A DNA stretch of 64,000 nucleotides from Echinarachnius parma (taxonomy: Eukaryota > Echinodermata > Echinoidea > Clypeasteroida > Echinarachniidae), in NCBI GenBank assembly GCA_037951105.1, contig JBAMJV010001389.1, positions 62,001-126,000 on the forward strand. The letters are read 5' to 3'. A program made the position numbers and the translations under genes. This document shows positions 10,449-22,378 of this stretch, one piece after another (position 1 is the stretch's first letter; the number at the start of each line of letters is the position of its first letter). The notes below the pieces were generated by a model, which had not been told where the DNA came from, did not search any database, and worked only from the letters and a program-made list of their open reading frames with translations.

Positions 10449-12307
10449 TTATTCGGAAGAGACTATAATATGGATTTTGTGGAAGACAATGAATTGCTTC
10501 CTTGATACTACAGCAATTTCTCCAGTGGACATTTCAACCAATTTCTCTATGCGATCTGGCAGTGGAAAGTCCCTGAGGACTGTACTGATTCTCTTCAGGT
10601 CCTTTGTGTAGAGCTCAATACTCAGCAGATCACCCTTCCAGCATGCAATCAGTATGCTATCATCTTCCAGGACAGCAATGTGTGTATTAGCACTATTCAC
10701 CCGGATGTGATGGAGGACGGTGCCTTTCGCATCCATGTCATCAATGACGCTGACTGACTTTGACCCATCACACACTACCAGCCTTTTGCTGTGATTCATG
10801 TGACAGATTTGTATAGGCATACTCTTGTGGCAGGAAATCTCCCGAGATGGCGCACCACCTTCTGGTCGGAATACAACAATATTGTTTGCCGAAGCATAAC
10901 CAACGTATATGTTGTCATCTCTGTCTACACACATGCCGCCCCAACCTCCATCACCATAGGTTGTCTTGAACTGAACAGTAAGCCTCTCATATGCATGTGT
11001 GTACTGTGTGAAGTTGCCAAAAGCATCTCGTACAACGTAGCGACCATCATGCAAGACAGATACACCGCCTGCCTTCACACCCTTCAGCACGATTTCCTGC
11101 GGCCCATCAATAGTGAACATCTCAATCGCATTCCTCCCATAACCAACAACCACCCGTCCATCGGGCAAAGGCACTGCATCCTGTGGACCTTTATGTGAGA
11201 GTGGAAATGTGTTCACCTGCTCAAGCTGCCAGTCAGCTAGTAGCAAAGCACCTAGACTGCAGAGAGTAACGCTCTTAACGAATTTCAACCTCTTTGCACA
11301 GTTAGCAATGGATTTGGGCTGCATGTCTTCGGCATAACTTTCATCCAACATTTTCTCCAAATCACAACAGATCGTCTTGTGAACAGCCAGTGTCTGTCCT
11401 TCTAGTAATGCCTTGATACCATTTCCAACTAGCTCAGATGCACTTCGAATGCAACATATCTCTAAGTCATTAGATTCCTTAATCTTCTCAAGTTCCGCGA
11501 TGTGAGAAGCCTTTTCTTGTTTGCACCGGTCGATGAGATCATTGCGTTGCCTCGTGAGATGATTCACTGCTTCTTCATATGATTGGCTGATCTCAGCTAT
11601 CGTCTGATCTAGTTCCACCTCAACAACTGCTTTATGTTCCTTAACTCGCTCTTCGTGTGCATTGATCATCGCAATGGTAGTTCCAGCCTTCTTCTGAAGG
11701 GATTTGATTTGCTTCTGGATCGTTTTTTCTTGTAGTCAGACACCTCTTTGATCTCGTGATCAGGTTTGGTGTGTTCGAGCACATGGCATCTGAAGCAGAT
11801 GGACACGTTACATGATAAACAGACATAAAGCTTCTCTTCCTCTGGATGCTTGGTACAGAAACGCTTCACTTTGACCTTTCCCCTCTTGACGTCATCCATG
11901 CTGACCACATCGTGTTTTACGTTCTTCTTGAACTTCCCATGAGCCACTGCGCAGGGGCCACACATGTAATCGTCACACTGTGAGCAGTATTGTGACGCGG
12001 AGGATTTATCTTCCGGGTCACATATGGCATGTATGGTGCAGCTTCTTTCGACAGATTTCATGTCCTCAATCATCGAATGAATCAAAATGTTAGTTTGTAG
12101 TTTAGAAATGTTTCCATTGCTGATTTTGGTAATCTGACGGCAAATCGGACAAGAGAGCTGGTTTTGTTGGGGATGACATTCGTAGAGATGGACTAAACAT
12201 TTCTTACAAAACGTGTGCCCACAACTCAGGAACTTGGGTTCGGTGAAATAGTCGAAGCATAGGGAGCATTCCAAACTTTGAGCAGATACAGCATCTGCAC
12301 TCGCCAT
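10449..12307 (-). pseudogene. TRIM-family RING/B-box protein, copy A (frameshifted)
   Basis: A member of the tripartite-motif E3 ubiquitin ligase family: RING, two B-boxes, coiled coil, then a C-terminal region with repeated beta-propeller-like segments. The ATG is at 12,307, directly after a likely splice acceptor (TATTTACAG, exon starting at 12,311). The frame runs 213 residues through the RING (CSLCFDYF...CGHTFC...CPIC) and both B-boxes. It then shifts in a run of six T (11,723-11,728) where copies B and C have four, and terminates near 11,666. The remaining coiled coil and propeller part is open in another frame to the stop at 10,449. Its last residues (FHKIHIIVSSE) extend past the FHKI end of the other copies. 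The two extra bases could be a real inactivating indel or an assembly error in a homopolymer; everything else in it looks constrained. Confidence 0.85.
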
Positions 12308-12414
12308 GGTTCTGTAAATAGGACACATACAAATTGAAAGGAAGCGGTCATGAGTATTGATTGGTTGGTGGAAATGATCTTCATTCTGTATTTATTTTTC
12401 AAAATTGTTATTTT

Positions 12415-12717
12415 GTAACTAAACTACATCGGTATAACCTAAAATGTATTACTCCACCATACCCGAAAGGTAAAAAAGTATAAGTATAAGTGAGAAGGGT
12501 TTTTTTTGTACATTTTTCCGCATCAAAGTGGTCTTAACATCTATTTCATACAGATCTATTTTTGTGATATTTCACCTATTTCTAAACCGATTTTGATCAA
12601 ATACAGTTTCATCTTTAAAATCACGTGATCTTAATATTACACGTAGCTGCTCATTACTGCTCGAATAAATTATTTCCTGAAGCGCCCTCTAAACCATAAT
12701 TGTACTATCCCTGCCAA
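12415..12717. mobile_element. Diverged M1 MITE remnant in TRIM-A 5' intron
   Basis: In reverse orientation, pieces match M1: the GAGCGCCCTCT-like and CCATAATTGTACTATCCC end at about 12,660-12,717, the AACCGATTTTGATCAAATA block at about 12,580-12,605, and the ACTCCACCATACCCGAAAGG block at about 12,450-12,470. It is older than the other copies and lacks intact ends. Confidence 0.5.
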
Positions 12718-13138
12718 ACATAAGAAAGATATGATACTATCCTACTTCATCATATAAAGAACGAGGGCAATTTTGAACGACACGCAAATTCCCAACGAAG
12801 TTCAAACTCACATTATTCTCTTTCTTTGCTCAGATTATTTTATCGTTATTCCTCTCATTCAACTTCTTGCAGTGTAATTTCCGTAAACATGGTATTCACG
12901 CTTAAAATAAAATGGTTTAGTATTGTTTATCGAGTCCAGAATAGTACTGAACCAACTTGAACAACTATATACCAGATTTCTGAAGAAGAAGAACAAAAAG
13001 GGTTTTATCATACCGTACTTGCAACATCACTGCAGTCTACTATGGTCAGGTCTGGTATAGAATAATATTCTACAATATTCGTTTTAATTAATATTATGTG
13101 CTTCATCCATTTATAGACATCAAAATATATCAACTTAC

Positions 13139-13215
13139 GTAGTCCAAGCTATAGCTGAAGCACGAAGACAACGTCCGTTTCGGGCTCTAACTTTTTGCAG
13201 TCTTGCTACTTAAAT
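13139..13215 (-). other. Putative non-coding first exon of TRIM copy A
   Basis: On the minus strand the block ends CTTGGACTAC followed by GTAAGTTG, a good splice donor at 13,138. The same block occurs upstream of copies B (28,476) and C (36,737), each ending at a GTGAGT or GTAAGT donor. With the acceptor just before each ATG, this implies a 5' UTR intron of about 0.8 kb here. The 5' limit and promoter are not defined; conservation continues to about 13,370. Confidence 0.5.
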
Positions 13216-14158
13216 GAATCTCTCCCTCCTATTCCGAAACTCTCCCGTACTGATACAAGTTGTTCGTGATATTAATGATAGTACAGCCTTCAAAATGACC
13301 TCAAATCAATGAAAACGGTGGTATTCCTTGTGGTTATCTTTCGAACAGTTCTGTTAGGACTGTGAGACACATGCACACAACAATGCAGAGTAGGTTGACT
13401 ATTCATTGGATTGTACAACAGAACAACCGAGCTGCACGTATCATTATGAGCAATATGTCGCTGTTATGCACAGAGTGCGTGCAGCAAGGCCAAAAGGAAA
13501 AACATACATTTTCTGAATAAGATATCTTATGCCCCAGTGCACTTAGGTAAATAAATCTAATGCAAACTTTGGGATCAAATTTTGTTTTTATTCGTACATG
13601 TACATGTACATTAGTATGGTCAAATTATATGTTGTGGAAACACACAAAGAAATACAGATCTGAAAAGAAATTTTGCGCAATTTGTTTTCAAGAGTGCTCA
13701 AAAAGGGCAAAAGAGAAAAGAGGAGGGGAAAGTGTGAATCGAAAGAAATAGAGGTAGACACGCATATATTGGGGAGGGAGACACAAGGGTTATTGCTGTA
13801 ATAGTTATTGTTATCATTCTGTTCAGTGATTATGGCTGATTTATTCATACAGTAATATTGTTAATATGTTACACACAACTGTATGAAGAAATTAATAGCA
13901 ATCTTTGAATGACAGCATACAGTTTGTGTTTGTAACATAGCCAGATAGCTCAATAGGCTCAAGACTCAATGTTGCAAACATTATAATGGGCATAGCGCCA
14001 TCTCTTGGTCAAATGTACTGTATCATTATATTTGTTTTCTTTAGTTTCTGTTTGATGATAGTACAAAAAGAAAAAAAGACAGATTTATCAAAGAAAATCC
14101 CATTTAGATCGTATTGAATTGTTCAATGCTTGTTTCATTTTATAGGAACGAATCACCA
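13216..14158. other. TRIM-A upstream region and unit 1/unit 2 junction
   Basis: No gene. About 13,216-13,370 is conserved upstream of the putative first exon and may hold the promoter. From about 13,560 the sequence matches 28,915 onward. The AGCGCCATCTCTTG anchor recurs at about 13,990. Confidence 0.5.
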
Positions 14159-14159
14159 G

Positions 14160-14349
14160 AGCCCCGTTGCAAAAAGATTTATGCACAACCCATTGTAAAT
14201 TTACACTTAATAACAGTCATGTCTACAGGCCTCAAGTTGCAATTCATTGATTGCGCAAATTGTATTGATTCAAATGCGTATTATTTTTGTCTGACTTGCA
14301 ATTAATTGTATCTCACAATCGATTGCAATTCTTTCTGCAACGGGGCCCA
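14160..14349. mobile_element. Small TIR element, copy in unit 2
   Basis: Ortholog of 3,481-3,718, with ends GCCCCGTTGCAAAAAG and CTTTCTGCAACGGGGC. It sits in the same flanking context (GGAACGAATCACCAG). Confidence 0.7.
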
Positions 14350-15368
14350 GATTGTATTATATGATTTTGGTGACCAGAGTCCACCATGGCATTTCGGGGG
14401 TTAACGAACAAGTATGTACTATTGAAAGTCAAACCTGTCTTAGTGGCCACATTTGTATAGCAGCCAACCTAAAGTGATCCAATGCAGATAAAACAGCATT
14501 ATGGAACCTGTCTGTAAAGGTTACCTGTCTAAAGTGGTCACTTTAGTTATATTTCCCCAAGACTATGTGGTCACTACGCAGAGGTTTGACTGTATTAAAA
14601 TGTAAATATTATGACTTTGGGTAAGAGACTCACAAACTAACATGTGTATGAAATGAATCAGAGAGCTATTCAGGAAGTGCAGAATTAAAATGTGCATGAT
14701 TAGTATGGCAAAAAATGCTAGTCTCACTTAAATGCATTATTTTATATCATGCGAACAACGATATATACTCTCACTTTGCGTAATTTAAAATCAGTGAAAA
14801 TGAAAGATGAATCGGATATTAATCAAGGAAGTGTACTATTCGATGTAATTGATAGATGACATAATCCTCACAATTAATTGAAATGAGTATGATTATCATG
14901 CAAACAAACGCTAGTCTCACTGAAGTCACGAATATTATACGATCCTCGATAGCCTCACTTTATCACAGTGTATACAGATAAAACTCCTACGAATATTGAG
15001 TACAAAATCGACAACTCATACATCAACAAAGAAAAATCGAAGTATAACATTATTTATCTTGTACTGTTTTTGATAACTTACTCGCTAAGCCCGCTCGAAG
15101 CTCGCACTTTATTCGTTGTTTGTTTCGATTTATTTCATGGGTCTGTTTGTATAATAGTCTTGAAGTCGTCATTACGAACTGAAAGGTTATCTTTTTTTTT
15201 ATCTATAATCAATTTCATATTTTTGGGGTTGTTGAAAAACAATTTAAATCCGCAAAGATGATAAAAGTTAAACTTCCAATTTTGGTTCACACTTAGGTGA
15301 TTAACTGAGGCGCTACTTAGACTAGAGGGATGCAAATTAGGAGAAAGAAACACAAGCCACAGGCCACA
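14350..15368. other. Duplicated non-coding block, unit 2
   Basis: Matches 3,720-4,840 and 29,934-31,005. No gene. The M3 element of unit 1 (4,082-4,446) is absent at the corresponding place. Confidence 0.6.
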
Positions 15369-15492
15369 TGGGGGGGGGGGGGGGGTGGGGAGCTGGGGTA
15401 CCTATCCCCCTCACGCTACCACCACCCCACTTCCCCCATACACGTACAAACACACTTTTGTTAATTTTGGTTAACACGCACACACATACACA

Positions 15493-15579
<87 letters not shown>

Positions 15580-15766
15580 TCACACACACATGCACACACG
15601 TAATTTTGTTTAAATTTGTTTACCACACACACACACACACACAAACACATTTACTTCTGTATAATTGTGTTTAGCACTTATACACACACGTACACACGCA
15701 AATTCACATATATACACACATACAAACAAACCACATACACACTGACGCACGCACGCATACACGCAA

Positions 15767-15801
<35 letters not shown>

Positions 15802-15935
15802 ACCACGAACCACACACATTCACATACACAGACGCATATCCGCGTATGTTACACAAACATAAACACATACACACACACCCATATAAACGCAATTGCACCT
15901 ACACAAACACAATACAATTACACAGACAAGAATAC
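15369..15935. repeat. Poly-G run and (CA)n microsatellite, unit 2
   Basis: A G-rich run is followed by several (CA)n tracts separated by short TTTTGTTTAAATTTG-type spacers. The spacer recurs, so the array expanded as a compound unit. Frames through it encode only Thr/His or Cys/Val repeats. Confidence 0.9.
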
Positions 15936-17187
15936 ATGCACTATATAAACTGCACTGCATGAAGGTACTTTTGATCTTTATATACTTTTATTCATCAAAA
16001 TGTACACATGTTCCTATTATGGATTAGGTAAAAGAGAGGACAATAAACTATTTACAAAAGAAATTACAATTCTCAAGTCTGAACTCTACGGATACGAGAC
16101 ATAGGGATACTGAGTAGGGCTAGCAATAATGTGCCATGATGGTCCTGTCGTGCAAGTGACACAAAAGGAACCATCAACTTTTGGTGGTCCGAAATGGGCT
16201 GTGGCCAAGCAAGAAAATAACATTATAATTGCAAATTATGCAATTTATATAAAATAACATTATGATTGCAAATTATGCAATTGATTTACCCGGTCGCGAC
16301 ACTTGAAAGCAACTTTGGTGGCCCCAAGGCTCCTATATTGCTGACCTCAAAGGGGTAGTACAGTTCTGGTCAAACTAAATGTTATACATATAACTAATAT
16401 ACGTACGTTATCATTAAAAACTAATAGTTGTAATTTATTGTAAGTTACAAATATATATTTTTTGTAGGCCCCTCTTAACCAAAATGGTACTTTCCCTCCA
16501 AGCCAGCAGACCAGTGCTAATGAAGTGTCCTGGATACAAGACACAACTTGTTATGACATACGTTGGATAACAAGATTCGTTACATATTTTTGTTTTGCAT
16601 GTAAAAGTTGATGATATTATGTATTTACACAATGTTATAATATGATTGGAAAATTGAAATTCATAGATACAATATTTGGTAAATGTAGGTACCAACAAGT
16701 ATACAAGTTCATGCTAGTTCTGGCATAATCCTTACTTCTTTTTTTGCATAGTAAAAATTGATGATTACAGTATATTTACAAAATATAATATGATTGGTAT
16801 TTGTCTTAAATGGATGTAGTAACTTTGTTACAACATAAAGTGAAGAAATTAGAGGGTTGATTCAATCATTAATCTAATATGTCAAATGAGTGATGTGTGA
16901 AAATTCCATGCTACGTGAATGTCATTTGACCGAGTAATGAGCAAAATTGCAAAGTGACATTTGCTGACTCATTGCACTGCCTTTGTACATTGATTATCCA
17001 GTGGATAATGTAAAATCCAAACACTTTAATCATCAATTTATTTTTAAACGGAGGAGAAATATTTGAAAGACGAAACCTGACCCATGCTTGTATTGACAGT
17101 ACAAATATGTCAACAAGGTATGTGAGAAAAAGATTTCCAAGTACATTTTTTTTTTTTTTTACAATGTTACTACATAATTTTAAAAGA
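15936..17187. other. Non-coding block of unit 2
   Basis: The first 400 bp match units 1 and 3. About 16,350-16,500 holds an M1-like remnant (AAAGGGGTAGTACAGTT to GGTACTTTCCCT). The rest is AT-rich with no gene recognised. Confidence 0.5.
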
Positions 17188-17568
17188 TTAAAGTGAAACC
17201 AGTAAAGTGTCTAACTCCACGAAAATTACTTGGAGCTCCACATTTCTCTTCTACCGTGTTGTTTGGCTTATGGTAAGAGAAGAATAAAATAGGGTTAGAT
17301 TTTTTTAATGCCCCTTTAATCATTGATAATCATTCAGCTCAAGAGCGTTAATGAACGGTCATAAACCCCATACACGTTATACAGTAATTCGTTGTAAAAG
17401 CTGACGCAAATTTTCGCTTTTTAAACCAAGAAACTAGGAAAGCAGTGTTTTTTTTTCAATGAAACTTTCAAACACCACTCGGACATATCTAACAATGATT
17501 TTTGTCTAGGATTGAAGTCTCAAGTGTAATTTTGGGCAATATCTGACACTTTACAGGTGCACCTTTAA
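17188..17568. mobile_element. TTAA MITE family M3, unit 2
   Basis: TTAA-flanked, beginning TTAAAGTGAAACCAGTAAAG and ending GACACTTTACAGGTGCACC then TTAA. Its sequence is very close to the inverted copy at 4,082-4,446. Confidence 0.75.
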
Positions 17569-17779
17569 GACAATGATACATCACTTAATTACACTTTGCA
17601 TGGATGACATGGATGAAAGTTCGGGGACTATACGGTAACATTATTTACACGGATTATATATTCTTTGCATTTGTTATTTGATAAAGATCTATGAATGATA
17701 TTTGGTATATTTACCAACAGTTATAAACATTCAGGCAGACAAGTTTAGCATTCTGACATTATTTGACCTCTTAAACATG

Positions 17780-18504
17780 TTAAAGGGGTAGTTCCGTTTT
17801 GGTATAGAGGGCGCTACACAGCACAATTTTTGGTGAGGTAATGAACAACTGAGTGTCGAATTGGAAAGAACATGCGATTTTAATGGCACAATAAACTTTA
17901 TTTGGTCAAAATAGGTTCAGAAATGGCTGAAATATCAACAAATATATCTGATCGTAATACATTTGGCCGGGCCCCACATTTATTCGATTTTTTTTTCAAT
18001 ACAAAAATGCGTACATTTTTTCAAAAATTTTCAAAAGCGGTTTTTAAATAGTTGTTGATGATCTCTCTATTTAATCATTATTTCAATAAAACATCACATG
18101 CATAATTTTGTATGAAAAATGGTTGAACCAATGCCTTTTTAGAAAGAACCCTCTTGTGTAGTAATGGCTCTATTCGAATGATAACAGGATTTTTACTTAG
18201 TCGTTTGTAATTGTGTATACCTTGCGAGCATGGTGGAGTTATAAATATTAGTTCGTAATGTTACTGTGCAGGCATTGGTTACAAAAGTTCAGCCTATACC
18301 AAAACTGTACTACCCATTTAAGAGAGCGCCCTTTTGTGTTTTAATTGCTCTTTTTAAATGATAACCGGTTGTTTTACTTAGTCGTTTGTAATTTGACATA
18401 CCTTTCAAGTATGGTGGACTTGTAACTATTAGTTTGTAACGTTATTGTGCAGGTTTTGGTTTATACTAAAGCTCAGCCTTACCAAAACTGTACTACCCCT
18501 TTAA
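17780..18504. mobile_element. M1 MITE with duplicated right half
   Basis: A full M1 element spans 17,780-18,321. Its right half (GAGCGCCCTTTTGTG through TACTACCCCTTTAA) is then repeated at 18,322-18,504. The two right ends differ by several substitutions, so the duplication is not recent. Confidence 0.75.
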
Positions 18505-19203
18505 AACATGTCCTATTTATTGTAATATCAAAGTATATACATGTATTTGACTTTTTGCAATATTACATTTATAAATATGCAATTTAATAACAAATATAGA
18601 TGTATGCAAGTAAATGTAAGGAATACTACATTTGGCTGCTATAGAGAGTATAGATTGATTTGATAATGCTTGGTTTATTTGGTAAATTATATCAAATGGT
18701 AATGTAGTATGTTCATAAACGAGTATAAAGGACAAAGTTGTACAAGTTCATTGTTTTGGTCAGGCTAATTATGCGAACAATAAAAAAAAAAAACAATCGT
18801 ACATGTTCATACTTTTTTTTGCGTGTGTGGGGGGGGGGGGGGGGGGGTAATTTATGACATTTGTCATGTTAATATAAACCTAATTTTCAGCCCAAACTGT
18901 GAAATGTGTAGGTTAATGTGAATATTTTGGGTCACCATGTTGGTCGACGACCTACGTTTTTTTTTAGCTACACCACTGCCATGTTCCAGGGTCCAGCAAC
19001 ATTCCATGCTCTGCTTCCTCGCTGGTTAGGTCGAATTTGAGAGATGGACAGGCAGCATCTAATAGGAGCGCCATTTAAATGTATATTTAATACAATTATG
19101 TTTTGAATTATGAGACGATTGATGAATGACATAAATATATATATATAATTGATACGAAGTATTATCGCGGAAATATTTCTGGCTGGTTCGCTCTTGCATG
19201 TTC
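18505..19203. other. Non-coding spacer with poly-G run
   Basis: AT-rich sequence, then a G run near 18,829-18,847 and a CTACACCACTG motif resembling a hAT-type end at about 18,968. No gene. Confidence 0.5.
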
Positions 19204-19490
19204 ATTATTGCGGTACTCGGCCCCCCCAATTTTGTGCGTTTACAGTGGCGGGCTCGGCCCGGCCGCGAATTTTGTTTTCGTACTCGTAAGAGCAAATTTT
19301 GATTTGTTCAGCGTCTTGAGAGAGACTATCACTCGCGCATGCGCAAAGCCAAAATGTCCGCCTTTTATAATATACCGACTTATAGCCTCTAAATCTGACC
19401 TATAGCCAGTGGCGTAATGAGCAAAAAACTTTTGGGGGGGCAGAACCAAATCCGTATCACCACCGGATATTGCGAGGGAGCGAAGCCCGA

Positions 19491-19800
19491 AGCAGGGGCG
19501 GATCTAGCTTTTTTTTTTGCTAAGGGGGGGGGGGGGGGGGGTTGACCCAATGACGATGCGCGAAGCGGCGATTTTTTTGCTATTTTGAACCCCCGTAAGT
19601 GATGTCTTTTTGCTAAGGGGGGTTTGAACCAATGACGACGCGGAGCATCGTCCGCGAGCCGCGAAGCGGCGATTTTTTTGGTGCTATTTTGACCCCCCGT
19701 AAGTGATGTTTTCCACATCACATTTTTAACTTGGCAGCCCAAGGGGAGGAGTTTAAACCCCCTAAACCCCCCCCCCCCCCCCCCGTAGATCCGCCACTGC
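19491..19800. mobile_element. GCGGATCTA-ended element with poly-G/poly-C arms, copy 1
   Basis: Begins GGGGCGGATCTAGC, then a T run, TGCTAAGGGG and a G run. It ends with a C run and GTAGATCCGCCACTGC. The interior has tandem GCGAAGCGGCGATTTTTTT units. An inverted relative is at 32,394-32,706. The ends resemble those of hAT-type MITEs, but I cannot identify target duplications. Confidence 0.5.
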
Positions 19801-20858
19801 GAAGGAGCGAAGCGACTGAGCGGGGGGTGGGGGTGGGAGGGGGGTGTCGGGTGTCCCCCCTCTCACGGTAGCGAGCTTTTGCATTTTTAGACTTGAAACT
19901 GTGCAATCTGGTCCATACATGTACCTGGAAAGGAAATTCTGACTTTACGACATTTAGTATAATGTGCGTTATCCGGGGGGGGGGGGGGGGGGGCGGGGGG
20001 GGGGGGGGGGTACTCAGATTATAGTCGGGGTTTGCGCGGCTAGGACATCCCAACCCTTACCCACATCCAAGGGTCCTTTTGCTGTAAATAGGTACTCATG
20101 TGTATGGATTTTTTTTGAAAAATGGACCCATGTCTGAGGATTTCGAACTTTAAATATTACATTTCTTAGCTGTAATATAATACAATGGCCAATCATTTTG
20201 CATTTTTTGGATACATTTTTGTATTATTAGTGAACTGTACCATACTACAGGGGCGGCGCCAGGGTATTTTCCTAGGGAGAGCGAAAGTGTACAAAATTGA
20301 GGGTGCGAAGCGACCGAGTGGGGGGAGGGCAATTTTTACACTAGAATGGAGCTATCTGGTGCATATCGGAGGTGAAATTCTCAATTTTTCAAATGATTGA
20401 AAACAGTGAATAGTCTTCAATTATGATGCGGTAATTTGCATAAATATTAATAATGCGAGCGAGCGGAGCGAGCTTAACATTTTTAGCAATTTCACAGCGA
20501 GAAAATTGCCATTTGTTTCAATATTATTGTATGGGCATATTCGTTTTTATTACTTATGATATGGCGTTATGAAGGGTAATATATAAACACTCGAGGTTGT
20601 GAAATATCATTTATGCGAGCGAGCGGAGCGAGCTTGAAATTTTTAGCAATTTCACATCGGAACATTTTTTGTTCCAATATTATTGTATAGGTATCTTCGT
20701 TTTTACAATATGGCGTTATGAAGGGTAACATATAAACACCCGAGGTTGTGAAATATCATGTATGCGAGCGAGCGGAGCGAGCTTGACAATTTTAGAAATT
20801 TCACAGCGGAAAATTGTCATTTGTTTCAATATTGTATGGGTATATTCGTTTTATTACT

Positions 20859-21266
20859 CGCTGGGCTGTTAAAACCTCGTATCTCAAAAAACCCAAAATG
20901 TTCAGGAGAGCGAAAAAACATTCTTATTTTAACTAATTATGTGCGTAGGCTATGTTATTTGAACTTAATACTATGTTTGATAGTCAATTCGATATGAAAT
21001 GGTTTAAATGCAAGAAAAATAATGTGGAAGGCGGGAAATTGAGGTTTTCGCACTAAATCCTAAAATGAGATACAAGGTTTTCTAAAAGATGAATTTTGAC
21101 ATTATTTGTTAAGATATGCAACTCATGTGGTTATTAGTTAGATGAATTACACCTTAAACTTGCGTGGTGTTGCGTAGAAGTTGTGCTGCCTCATACGCAA
21201 GACGAAAAACCTTAAACTTCACATTTATCAAAACAATTTGAGATACGAGGTTTTAACAGCCCAGCG
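20859..21266. mobile_element. TIR element CGCTGGGCTGTTAAAACC, copy 1
   Basis: Inverted termini CGCTGGGCTGTTAAAACCTC and GAGGTTTTAACAGCCCAGCG with about 400 bp between. It is inserted in one repeat unit between TTTTATTACT and TATGATATGG, judged by the intact units. It shares its right flank with the next copy. Confidence 0.7.
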
Positions 21267-21274
21267 ACGATCGT

Positions 21275-21636
21275 CTCTGGGCTGTTAAAACCTCTTATCT
21301 CAAAAAAACAAAATTTTCAGGAGAGCGAAAAAAACATTCTTATTTTAACAAATTATGTGCGTAGGCTATGTTATTTGAACTGAAGACTATGTTTGATAAT
21401 CAATTCGATATGAAATGGTTTAAATGCACGAGAAAATAATTTGGAGGGCGGGAAATTGAGTTACGAGGTTTTCGCACTAAATTCTGAAATGAGAAGATGA
21501 ATTTTGATTTTATTTTTTAAAGATACCTATGCAACTCATGTGGTTATTAGAAGATGAATTACACCTTAAACTTCACATTTATCCAAAAAAGTAATTTTCA
21601 CCAAAATTTGAGATACGAGGTTTTAACAGCCCAGCG
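21275..21636. mobile_element. TIR element CGCTGGGCTGTTAAAACC, copy 2 (head-to-tail)
   Basis: A second copy of the same element, 8 bp after the first and in the same orientation, with termini CTCTGGGCTGTTAAAACC and GGTTTTAACAGCCCAGCG. The interiors match apart from small deletions. Confidence 0.7.
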
Positions 21637-22378
21637 ACGATTATGATATGGCGTTATATAACACCCGAGGTTGTGAAATATCATGTATGCGAGCGAGCGG
21701 AGCGAGCTTGAAAATTTTAGCAATTTCACATCGGAAAATTGTCGTTTGTTTCTATATTGTATAGGTATATTCGTTTTATTACTTATGATAGGGCGTTATA
21801 TAACACCCGAGGTTGTGAAATATCATGTATGCGAGCGAGCGGAGCGAGCTTGAAAATTTTAGCAATTTCACATCGGCAAATCCCAAAATCCCGGAACAAT
21901 GAGGGAGAAAAGAGGGGAAAGGAATAAATGAAAAAAGGGACCCATGTCTAAGGATTTTTAAAATGAAAATGGGACCCATGTCTAAGGATCTTTTTTGTAA
22001 AAGTCACCCTTTCCAGCGGCACATCCCCGTATACCCAATTGACGTAGTGGCGCTCTGCATGTAAACAAACGATTATTTTGGGGGCGCGCCGGGGTCACAG
22101 TGCAGAGGCGCGCGGGTTATTTGCAATGAATATCCTATGGCGTAATGAAACTTTCACTTCCGGGGTCACATTTGGTACCGCATTTGGCCCTGCGTGCGTT
22201 TACAGTGAGAAAAGGCCGGGCCGAGCCGCGGCCGAGACTACCTTCAGAGCGGGGCCAAATGCGCGGCCACATTTGGTACCGCATTTGGCCTTTTGAGCGT
22301 TTACAGTTAAAAAAAAGGCCTGGGCCGAGCCGCGGCCGCTGCTCGGCCCGGCCTTTTTTTTTTCACTGTAAACGGGGT

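Larger units (their letters stand above)
20448..21880. repeat. Dispersed tandem repeat with GCGAGCGAGCGGAGCGAGC core
   Basis: A unit of roughly 150 bp (GAGGTTGTGAAATATCAT, the GCGAGCGAGCGGAGCGAGC core, TTTTAGCAATTTCACA, TATTCGTTTT) recurs with cores near 20,455, 20,616, 20,763, 21,687 and 21,831. The series is interrupted by the TIR elements at 20,859-21,636. No coding function is evident. Confidence 0.75.
19204..22378. mobile_element. Second Harbinger-like element, split by about 2.8 kb of nested repeats
   Basis: 19,204-19,266 and about 22,044-22,378 are the two parts of a copy of the 2,880-3,352 element (GCGGTACTCGGC...GGCCCGGCCGC, then GTAGTGGCGCTCTGC to CTGTAAACGGGGTC). Its first 30 or so bases are missing. 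The whole composite replaces a short stretch of the flank seen at 9,070-9,110 in unit 1. The insert contains the repeats listed separately. Confidence 0.7.

Noticed and set aside
10791-11198. Plus-strand frames opposite the TRIM genes (also 35,814-36,419 and 24,920-25,270)
   Set aside because: Antisense shadows of the conserved TRIM coding sequence, not independently conserved in length or start.
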